From: Planctobacterium marinum
Lineage (GTDB): Bacteria; Pseudomonadota; Gammaproteobacteria; Enterobacterales; Alteromonadaceae
DNA length: 64,000 nucleotides
NCBI RefSeq assembly: GCF_020687805.1
Contig: NZ_JAJEWQ010000006.1
Coordinates: forward strand, 121,750 to 185,749
Direction of reading: 5' to 3'
Part shown: one piece after another, positions 58,315 to 64,000 of the stretch
Numbering within the stretch: position 1 is the first letter of the stretch
How the letters are laid out: each line of letters starts with the position of its first letter
Notes under the pieces: model-generated
Seen by the model: the letters and a program-made list of their open reading frames with translations, nothing else
Told to the model about the DNA's origin: nothing
The model's database searches: none
Program-made: the position numbers and the translations under genes

Positions 58315-58590
58315 TGAAACCGTTCCTTTTTTCATACTAAAAAGTTGATACCTGTTTTAGAGGTTGCCACGCAAAATTGCAAGCGATAAAACCTCTGAGC
58401 ACCCAGTTTAATGTTTAATTAGCTGGTTTTTAAACAAAAAGTGTGAATTTTCGCTTTCTGTATAACCCGGTAAATAGCGCACAAATTTTCTACAGGGCAG
58501 GGCTAATCACTGCGAAATATGGGGGTTTTGGGTGGTTTACTTAAATTGCATGTTGATTCGCTGTGCATTCATTGTTAGCTTTAGCATATT

Positions 58591-58701
58591 AACTGGTATA
58601 ACCTGTATCAGGCGCCAGGGAAAACAACGCCTTCCGGTTCAAATGAATCTAAAATGAGCAACATTATTTAATTCATGATTTGGTCGGTTAACTGATAACC
58701 G
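58591..58701. promoter_or_regulatory. FadR-like operator and inverted repeat between nhaB and fadR
   Basis: AACTGGTATAACCTGTA (58591-58607) matches the FadR consensus at both half-sites (AACTGGT and ACCTGT), differing mainly in the centre. Closer to fadR, CGGTTA-N5-TAACCG (58685-58701) is a perfect 6+6 inverted repeat. Either could serve autoregulation of fadR or control of nhaB. The rest of the 429-base gap (58315-58743) is A/T-rich with no ORF supported. Confidence 0.45.
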
Positions 58702-58743
58702 GTTGGTAATAAACGCCATAATAATAATTAGTGAGCGAGCTGA

Positions 58744-59469
58744 ATGATTTACAAAGCGCAAAGCCCGGCAGGGTTCGCAGAAGAATACATTGTTGAATCA
58801 ATATGGAGTGGACGTTTTCCACCCGGCACAATTTTGCCGGCCGAGAGAGAATTATCAGAGTTAATTGGCGTAACCCGCACAACCTTAAGAGAAGTATTAC
58901 AACGTCTTGCCAGAGACGGTTGGTTGACGATTCAGCACGGCAAACCTACGCGCGTCAATGATTTTTGGGAAACCTGTGGACTCAACATATTGGAGGCGCT
59001 GGCAAGGCTAAATGAAGATGGCATCCCCAAATTGGTGGATGATTTGTTGGCGGCAAGAACCAATGTAACCAACCTCTTTATCCGCGCTGCGATTAAGAAT
59101 GCCAGTGACAAGGTTGTGGCGTTACTTGAACCTCATTTGCGCCGGTCTGAAGAGATTATGGCTGGTGATGGCAAGTCTTTCGCTATTCTGGATTATCAGT
59201 TAACCCATGACCTGGCGTTAGCGTCTGATAATAAAGTGTATGTTCTTATGATGAATGGGTTTAAAGGTTTATACTCCCGCATAGGTGGCTTTTACTTTGA
59301 CAGACCAAAGGCCAGAGAGATCGCGCTTAATTACTATTCACAACTTCTGGAATTGGCTAAAAATGCCGACTTTGAAGGTGTTCCGGCAGTAGTGCGTCAA
59401 TACGGTATTGATAGCGGCAAGTTGTGGGCTGAAGTTCGCAATGATTTGCCCGCTGGTTTAGTCGACTAG
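58744..59469 (+). CDS. fadR: Fatty acid metabolism regulator FadR
   Basis: FadR is the GntR-family acyl-CoA-responsive repressor of fad genes and activator of fabA/fabB. The 241-residue protein has the winged-helix domain ([59 protein letters not shown]). The all-helical FadR_C acyl-CoA-binding domain follows ([32 protein letters not shown]). ATG 58744 lacks a strong RBS but fits the family N-terminus. FadR-like sites occur upstream of fadD (42134) and in this gene's own promoter region. Confidence 0.96.
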   Translation: MIYKAQSPAGFAEEYIVESIWSGRFPPGTILPAERELSELIGVTRTTLREVLQRLARDGWLTIQHGKPTRVNDFWETCGLNILEALARLNEDGIPKLVDDLLAARTNVTNLFIRAAIKNASDKVVALLEPHLRRSEEIMAGDGKSFAILDYQLTHDLALASDNKVYVLMMNGFKGLYSRIGGFYFDRPKAREIALNYYSQLLELAKNADFEGVPAVVRQYGIDSGKLWAEVRNDLPAGLVD

Positions 59470-59479
59470 TTGCTATAAT

Positions 59480-59506
59480 GCCTAAAACTCGCATTGAGTT
59501 TTAGGC
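59480..59506 (+). terminator. Strong hairpin after fadR
   Basis: GCCTAAAACTC (59480-59490) pairs with GAGTTTTAGGC (59496-59506), 11 perfect pairs around a 5-base loop. It lies 11 bases after the fadR stop. The following sequence is T/C-rich but not a clean U-tract. Confidence 0.7.
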
Positions 59507-59691
59507 AAACCTTTCTAAATCCTCTTTTTTGCCTCTATACTTTTTCGCGTATTCTCTTTGAAAATTTAATTAAAACAAATAGCTAGGGTGTCTTCAGGGA
59601 TCTTCAGGGGTTTAGTATGCGATTTCTAAAATATGTCCTTAAACTGTGCAACATCAAATAACGAATCAACCACAAACTGAGGATTCAACAA

Positions 59692-60045
59692 ATGACTAAA
59701 CTTGAAAACATTAAATCAAAAGTAAACGATGCTGAAGAATTTGCGCGCAAGATCTGGTTAGCGGGTCTGGGTGCTTACGGTAAGAGCCTGGACGAAGTTC
59801 AAAGCAACTTTGAAAAAATGAATACTGAAGCAACTAAAGTATTCGAAGACCTGGTAAACAAAGGCGAAGCTTTAGAAACCGAAGCTAAAGGTAAGTTCAA
59901 AGAAAAAGCTAACATCGAAGCTCGTGTTGCTGAAGTTCGCAAAAAGTTGGGTTTAGACAAGCAGTCTGACGAAGACAAGATTGCTGAATTGTCTGCCAAA
60001 ATTGATGCTTTGACTGACGTAGTTGCTAAGCTGTCTGCTAAGTAA
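59692..60045 (+). CDS. Phasin-family (polyhydroxyalkanoate granule-associated) protein
   Basis: A 117-residue, strongly charged, helical protein. The phasin signature is ARKIWLAGLGAYGKSLDEV near the N-terminus, followed by amphipathic helices (VFEDLVNKGEALETEAKGKF) and a C-terminal heptad-like end (KIAELSAKIDALTDVVAKL) that suggests a coiled coil. Phasins coat PHA granules or act as chaperone-like proteins; no PHA synthase is in this window. A second phasin follows, separated by a palindromic hairpin. Confidence 0.85.
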   Translation: MTKLENIKSKVNDAEEFARKIWLAGLGAYGKSLDEVQSNFEKMNTEATKVFEDLVNKGEALETEAKGKFKEKANIEARVAEVRKKLGLDKQSDEDKIAELSAKIDALTDVVAKLSAK

Positions 60046-60055
60046 TTAAATCTCC

Positions 60056-60078
60056 TGGCGGAGACAGTGTCTCCGCCA
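60056..60078 (+). terminator. Perfect palindrome between phasin genes
   Basis: TGGCGGAGACA (60056-60066) and TGTCTCCGCCA (60068-60078) form an 11-bp stem around a single central G. It lies 11 bases after the first phasin stop and is followed by GATCTGTTTTG. It could be a weak terminator or an mRNA-stabilising hairpin setting a higher level for the first phasin. Confidence 0.55.
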
Positions 60079-60116
60079 GATCTGTTTTGCTTACCCAAAA
60101 AAGACGGGAGTGTTTC

Positions 60117-60656
60117 ATGAGTACTGTTAAGAACGTAGAAAAGGCTGGCCGTCAGTTTTGGTTAGCGGGTTTGGGGGCGTGTTTAGTTGGTAAAGAATAC
60201 GCAGTTAAAAAAATGGACGAGTTGTTCGAAGGAACAAATTCCCTGGTGAATGGCGTGCTTGCCAAAGGTGCGACAATCGAAGGTGATATTAAAACTAAAT
60301 TGCAGACTGGTTTTCAGCAAGACGAGAAAATACTCGAATTGCGTGAAAAGTTGGGTCTAAACAAGGAAAGCAAACAGGACAAGATTGTACGTTTGGCCGC
60401 GAAGGTTGATGCTTTGACTGAGATCGTAGCGACGCTATCGGTTAAAACCGAACAGGCAAAAAAAGTAGCTACGAAGCCAGCGAGTGACACTCAGGGCGCA
60501 GCTGCACCTACATCTAAGCCTGCTGCAAAGCGAACTACAACGCGTAAACCCAGAGCGACTACTGCCAGAGCTACGTCTTCAAAGGCTGCAGCAAAGCCGG
60601 CTGCTCGTCGTACAACGACAAAGAAGACAACCAACAGCAAAACAGACACTGAGTAG
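60117..60656 (+). CDS. Phasin-family protein with histone-H1-like basic tail
   Basis: A 179-residue protein. Residues 1-120 are a phasin domain paralogous to the preceding gene (GRQFWLAGLGACLVGKEYAV; REKLGLNKESKQDKIVRLAAK; VDALTEIVATL). Residues ~125-179 are a low-complexity tail of Lys, Arg, Ala, Thr and Pro (KPAAKRTTTRKPRATTAR) like histone H1 or PhaF-type nucleoid-binding phasins. PhaF links PHA granules to the nucleoid, so a DNA-binding role is inferred. ATG 60117 has GGGAG 8 bases upstream. A terminator follows. Confidence 0.85.
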   Translation: MSTVKNVEKAGRQFWLAGLGACLVGKEYAVKKMDELFEGTNSLVNGVLAKGATIEGDIKTKLQTGFQQDEKILELREKLGLNKESKQDKIVRLAAKVDALTEIVATLSVKTEQAKKVATKPASDTQGAAAPTSKPAAKRTTTRKPRATTARATSSKAAAKPAARRTTTKKTTNSKTDTE

Positions 60657-60692
60657 TAGATTATCCATTAGCTCATTGTGGATAATTCCTGC

Positions 60693-60719
60693 AACCCTCC
60701 CTACGCGGAGGGTTTTTTG
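60693..60719 (+). terminator. Terminator after phasin pair
   Basis: AACCCTCC (60693-60700) pairs with GGAGGGTT (60707-60714), followed by a T run to 60718. A smaller inverted repeat, TTATCCA/TGGATAA (60661-60667 and 60678-60684), precedes it. Confidence 0.92.
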
Positions 60720-60730
60720 TTTCTTCTCCC

Positions 60731-60765
60731 CAAGACACCCATCTTTTTTACAAGACACCCAGCTT
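60731..60765 (-). repeat. Left iterated repeats flanking RAYT element
   Basis: CAAGACACCCA occurs twice, at 60731-60741 and 60751-60761, a 20-base period. In the opposite orientation the word is TGGGTGTCTTG, resembling the TGGCTGTCAGG repeats on the far side of the transposase (62075-62126). The rest of 60766-60990 is A/T-rich with no supported gene. Confidence 0.6.
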
Positions 60766-60990
60766 AATTTGTCTCAAACAAATTTGATATAACGCTTTAA
60801 TCCGTTTTGCTGTTCATTCGGGGTTTTGGTGGATTATTTTGCTGAGATTAAAGTTTTTGGGCGGGTGATTATCTAATTTGAATTTGTGCCCCAGAAAATT
60901 GCTCGCTGAAGCATATCGAAATCAGAATTAAGGCAAAGCCGGGCCCATTGTGGAGACTCAATCTATTGAAAGCGATTAATTAATGTTGGT

Positions 60991-61974
60991 TTAGCCCAAT
61001 AATTTTATCGCACTGTTTATATCTCTGAGCCGTTTTAGTTTGTGTCGATGCCGGTAGGCCTCCAGATAAGACTCACTGCCCGCGGCGTGGTGAAAACAAT
61101 CCTCAAATTGGGTGGTGAGCTCCTGCCATTGCATCGGTGTAATGTTGATGCGCTGCAGCATCGCGGGTACAGAACCGTCAATTGCCCCTCTTTTATCCGG
61201 CGCAATGGCTCTGCCGGTGATATCCACCAGTGCCAGGTAATCGGCTAATTGAAATGGCAGGCCGTGGGGCCTGTCATCGTTGTGACTTCCGACAAAAGGT
61301 GTCAGGTATTGCGGCGTTTTACCTGCTCTGGCAGCATTGATGCGATACTGAATACTGGTATGGTCAGATTGTTCCGGCGTTTTGGCAATACCGGCCCTGA
61401 TTGGGTTTAAATCCACATACGCCATGCAGGCAGCAAGTGCCGCTTCATCCAGTAAAGCCTGGGATTTAAAACGTCCCTCCCAGAAGCGACCCGTACACTC
61501 ATCTTCCCTGTTGGCCTCTCTGGCAATGTATTCGTTTAACGAGCGCATAAACCAGCTGATATCGGTGAGTCGTTGTCGCCAGACTTCAATGGTTTCCTCA
61601 AGGGTAGCCATTTGAGATTCAGGCATGTGTTGTCGCTGCACAGGGTTCAGGAACTGATGACTCAGCAATGTACCTTTGTGTAACCGGTGCCAGCGGTGAA
61701 TCACTTCTTCAGTATCCCAGCTGTCTGACAAGGCTTTATGGATGTGTAAAACAAGGTGAGTGTGGTTGCTCATCACGGCATAGGCACAGACATCAATGGC
61801 GAATGTCTGAGATAAAAAATGAATCCGGTCCTGAACCCACTGACGGCGGTGTTCATAGCTGATACCGGTGAGTTTGTCCTGACCACACAAATAGGCCCTG
61901 CGCACACAGCGGGAAACACAATGGTAATAGGGGGTATCTTCAAGGCTGATTTGCGCCTTCCTGGCTTTTGGCAT
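60991..61974 (-). CDS. RAYT-type (REP-associated tyrosine) HUH transposase
   Basis: A 327-residue Y1 transposase of the IS200/TnpA-REP type. It opens with the conserved YYHCVSRCVRRAYLCG, has the HUH metal motif in VMSNHTHLVLHIH, the candidate catalytic Tyr in FMRSLNEYIARE, and GRFWEGRFKSQALLDEAALA with VDLNPIRAGIA. An additional C-terminal ~100 residues follow the transposase core. On its strand AGGAG precedes ATG 61974. It is flanked by iterated short repeats in opposite orientation and has a LexA-box-like palindrome upstream. It appears intact. Confidence 0.9.
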   Translation of the reverse strand: MPKARKAQISLEDTPYYHCVSRCVRRAYLCGQDKLTGISYEHRRQWVQDRIHFLSQTFAIDVCAYAVMSNHTHLVLHIHKALSDSWDTEEVIHRWHRLHKGTLLSHQFLNPVQRQHMPESQMATLEETIEVWRQRLTDISWFMRSLNEYIAREANREDECTGRFWEGRFKSQALLDEAALAACMAYVDLNPIRAGIAKTPEQSDHTSIQYRINAARAGKTPQYLTPFVGSHNDDRPHGLPFQLADYLALVDITGRAIAPDKRGAIDGSVPAMLQRINITPMQWQELTTQFEDCFHHAAGSESYLEAYRHRHKLKRLRDINSAIKLLG

Positions 61975-62033
61975 CTGGACTCCTCCTGAGTCTGATAAGA
62001 ACTGCTTCTATTTTGCACAACTCGCTGAGTTTG

Positions 62034-62057
62034 AAAACTGTACCTAAGTACAGTTTT
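62034..62057. promoter_or_regulatory. LexA/SOS-box-like palindrome upstream of transposase
   Basis: AAAACTGTAC (62034-62043) and GTACAGTTTT (62048-62057) form a perfect palindrome around CTAA. It contains CTGT-N8-ACAG (62038-62053), the gammaproteobacterial LexA operator pattern. It lies about 65-80 bases upstream of the transposase start codon, where it could cover the promoter. LexA control is inferred from pattern only. Confidence 0.5.
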
Positions 62058-62074
62058 GATGCCTGAAGTATTGA

Positions 62075-62130
62075 TGGCTGTCAGGACAATTTATGGTGGC
62101 TGTCAGGACAATTTATGATGGCTGTCCCAT
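62075..62130 (+). repeat. Right iterated 22-bp repeats flanking RAYT element
   Basis: TGGCTGTCAGGACAATTTAT recurs at 62075 and 62097, with a third partial copy (TGGCTGTCC) at 62119; the period is 22 bases. The word resembles the left repeats in inverted orientation. The downstream bases 62155-62207 add an imperfect hairpin (GGAACC ... CTGCT against AGCAGGGGTTCC) just past the RND gene stop. Confidence 0.7.
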
Positions 62131-62220
62131 TAATTACGTTAATTGATTAGAGGTGGAACCACCCGCTGCTCCGTTGAGGAGATAGGGGTGCGAACAGCAG
62201 GGGTTCCGAAAAGTGAGGAG

Positions 62221-64000
62221 TTAAGCGGGGTTTACCTGCTCTGTTGGTTCTGCTACCGGGTTTGATTCGGCCTTTTTCCGTTGCACCAGCTTGTAAAATA
62301 CCGGTGTAAGAATCAGCCCAAAAACGGTCACTCCGATCATGCCTGAGAATACTGCTACGCCCATCGCCTGACGCATTTCTGCCCCCGCTCCGGTAGACAG
62401 TACCATTGGCAAGACACCCATAATAAACGCGATGGAAGTCATCAGGATTGGGCGCAGACGCAATCTGCCGGCTTCTTTGATGGCCTGAAGTGTGGTCATG
62501 CCGCGATCTTCTAATTCCTTGGCAAATTCCACTATCAGAATGGCGTTTTTCGTCGCCAAACCTACCAGTACGATAAAGCCAATTTGTGTGAAAATATTAT
62601 TGTCACCGCCGGAGATGATCACACCGGTCATCGCTGAAAGCAGTGTCATGGGCACAATTAGTATGATCGCCATAGGTAAACTGAAGCTTTCATATTGTGC
62701 AGCCAGTACCAGAAACACCAACAGTACAACTAGCGGGAAAACCAGCATTGCGGTATCACCGGCCAGTATTTGCTGGTAGGTGAGATCGGTCCACTCATAG
62801 TCCATTCCCAGGGGTAATGTGTCAGCCAGAATTTGTTCAATTTTTGCCTGTGCCTGACCTGAGCTGTAACCCGGTGCAGGGGCGCCATTAATTTCGGCAC
62901 TGGTGAATCCGTTGTATCGCATGACTCTGTCAGGACCGGCACTTTGCTGGACATCAATGAAAGAACCCAATGGAATCATCTCGCCTAAAGCATTGCGCAC
63001 TTTTATTTGTCTGATTTGTTCCGGTTCCTGGCGGAAGTTTTCATCTGCCTGAACATTTACCTGATAGGTTCGGCCAAACTGATTAAAGTCGTTGACATAA
63101 AGAGAGCCCAGGTAAGCCTGCATCGTAGTAAACACTTCATCGATATTCACACCCTGGCTTTTAGCTTTGGTGCGATCAAGGTCTACATCGAGTTGCGGTA
63201 CGTTGACCTGGTAACTACTGAATACACCGGTGAGTTCAGGGGCCGCCCAGGCTTTTTGCATTACCTGTTGGGTAACCTGATACAGCTCTTCGTAACCCAG
63301 GTTTGCTCTGTCTTCGATCTGCAGTTTAAAGCCACCAATGGTGCCCAGTCCCTGAACAGGGGGCGGTGGGAAAATCGCTATAAACGCTTCCTGAATAGAC
63401 GCAAACTTCTGGTTGAGTGAACCTGCAATAGCATTCGCAGATAGTTCTGCACTTTGGCGGTTTTCAAACTCATCCAGGGTAACAAAAACGATACCGCTAC
63501 TGGAACTATTGGTAAAACCGTTAATGTTGAGGCCCGGAAAGGCCACCGCAGAAACCACACCTGGGTGTTGTAAAGCGATGTCAGACATCTCCTTAATAAC
63601 CGCTTCTGTACGCTCCAGGGATGCGGCATCGGGCAGTTGTGCAAAAGACACCAGATACATCTTATCCTGACCCGGTACATAACCCGTAGGAGTGTCGTTG
63701 AATTGTTGCCAGGTCAGTGCCAATAAGCCGCCGTACAACAGTAAGATGATACTACTCAAGCGGATCAGTTTGCCAATACCATTGGTATATGCAGCAGAGC
63801 CACGGTCAAATACACGATTGAAAGGTACAAACACAAATCGTTGCAATAACTTATCCATCGCCCTGGTTAACCAGTCTTTCGGGGCATTGTGCGGCTTTAA
63901 CAATAAAGCCGACAGGGCAGGGCTTAGTGTCAGTGAATTAATCGCTGATATGATGGTTGATATGGTAATAGTCAGGGCAAACTGTTTGTAAAATTGGCCG
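62221..64000 (-). CDS. RND multidrug efflux permease (MexF/AcrB-like), N-terminal part outside window
   Basis: The C-terminal ~590 residues of a proton-driven HAE1-family inner membrane pump. The frame is open to the window end (GQFYKQFALTI at 64000), so the start lies beyond it. Visible are LTLSPALSALLLKP, the second large periplasmic domain (SFAQLPDAASLERTEAVIKE; FPGLNINGFTNSSSSGIVFV; FPPPPVQGLGTIGGFKLQIE) and TM segments 7-12 (VFPLVVLLVFLVLAAQYES; IGFIVLVGLATKNAILIVEF; LMTSIAFIMGVLPMVLSTGA). The loop motifs match MexF/OqxB better than AcrB. A membrane-fusion partner is not visible on this side. Confidence 0.94.
   Translation of the reverse strand, partial: GQFYKQFALTITISTIISAINSLTLSPALSALLLKPHNAPKDWLTRAMDKLLQRFVFVPFNRVFDRGSAAYTNGIGKLIRLSSIILLLYGGLLALTWQQFNDTPTGYVPGQDKMYLVSFAQLPDAASLERTEAVIKEMSDIALQHPGVVSAVAFPGLNINGFTNSSSSGIVFVTLDEFENRQSAELSANAIAGSLNQKFASIQEAFIAIFPPPPVQGLGTIGGFKLQIEDRANLGYEELYQVTQQVMQKAWAAPELTGVFSSYQVNVPQLDVDLDRTKAKSQGVNIDEVFTTMQAYLGSLYVNDFNQFGRTYQVNVQADENFRQEPEQIRQIKVRNALGEMIPLGSFIDVQQSAGPDRVMRYNGFTSAEINGAPAPGYSSGQAQAKIEQILADTLPLGMDYEWTDLTYQQILAGDTAMLVFPLVVLLVFLVLAAQYESFSLPMAIILIVPMTLLSAMTGVIISGGDNNIFTQIGFIVLVGLATKNAILIVEFAKELEDRGMTTLQAIKEAGRLRLRPILMTSIAFIMGVLPMVLSTGAGAEMRQAMGVAVFSGMIGVTVFGLILTPVFYKLVQRKKAESNPVAEPTEQVNPA

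Noticed and set aside
62155-62207. Classical REP hairpin cognate to the RAYT
   Set aside because: Only one imperfect copy lies here, adjacent to the RND stop, and it does not resemble the flanking TGGSTGTC repeats. It may be a poor terminator.

Overview
The window is a piece of a gammaproteobacterial chromosome, most likely from the order Alteromonadales (Alteromonadaceae: Alteromonas, Aestuariibacter, Paraglaciecola type). This is inferred from gene order and protein similarity recognised by eye; no search was run. Several blocks follow gammaproteobacterial synteny known from E. coli: grpE-dnaK-dnaJ; dapB-carA-carB-greA facing yhbY; ftsH-folP-glmM-tpiA-secG-tRNA-Leu(GAG); yoaA-tsaB-yeaY/slp-fadD-rnd; ycgL-ycgM-ycgN; and dsbB-nhaB-fadR.

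Layout. 1-3.8 kb: heat-shock chaperones, grpE cut by the window edge. 3.9-6.9 kb: cytochrome c', a divergent TetR/Rid pair sharing a triple operator, cytochrome b561, and a fold-back repeat. 7.0-13.0 kb: dapB, carAB and greA. 13.1-20.6 kb: one 2482-residue secreted multidomain protein between greA and yhbY. 21.1-24.9 kb: a three-gene phosphorelay/c-di-GMP operon (PAS histidine kinase, Rcp1-like receiver, REC-GGDEF-EAL). 25.0-25.6 kb: a decayed rlmE (ftsJ) gene at the position where an intact one normally precedes ftsH. 25.6-31.2 kb: ftsH to tRNA-Leu. 31.3-37.3 kb: a DUF2079 membrane protein, a LytS/LytTR two-component pair, a saccharopine-dehydrogenase-like reductase and a TauE/SafE permease. 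37.3-47.6 kb: the yoaA-to-rnd block, with yoaA frameshifted at a run of seven A, then the ycg genes and a lytic transglycosylase. 48.0-55.5 kb: two paralogous TonB-dependent receptors flanking a Fec-type sigma factor and FecR anti-sigma; only the second receptor has the STN signalling domain. 55.5-59.5 kb: paiB, dsbB, nhaB, fadR. 59.7-60.7 kb: two phasins. 60.7-62.2 kb: a RAYT-type HUH transposase between iterated repeats in opposite orientation, with a LexA-box-like palindrome upstream of its start. 62.2-64.0 kb: the C-terminal part of a MexF-like RND pump, cut by the window end.

How the parts fit. Most of the window is housekeeping: protein folding and turnover, pyrimidine/arginine and lysine precursors, cell-wall sugar, tRNA modification and fatty-acid degradation. 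FadR-like operators occur before fadD and in the nhaB-fadR gap. Accessory content sits at junctions of conserved synteny: greA|yhbY, yhbY|rlmE, after tRNA-Leu, ycgN|dsbB and after fadR. The observations most worth a second look are the rlmE ruin, the sensory operon beside it, the giant protein with an internally duplicated module, the asymmetric receptor pair around one sigma/anti-sigma switch, and the RAYT element. I did not find a CRISPR array, prophage, toxin-antitoxin pair or recognisable defence island.
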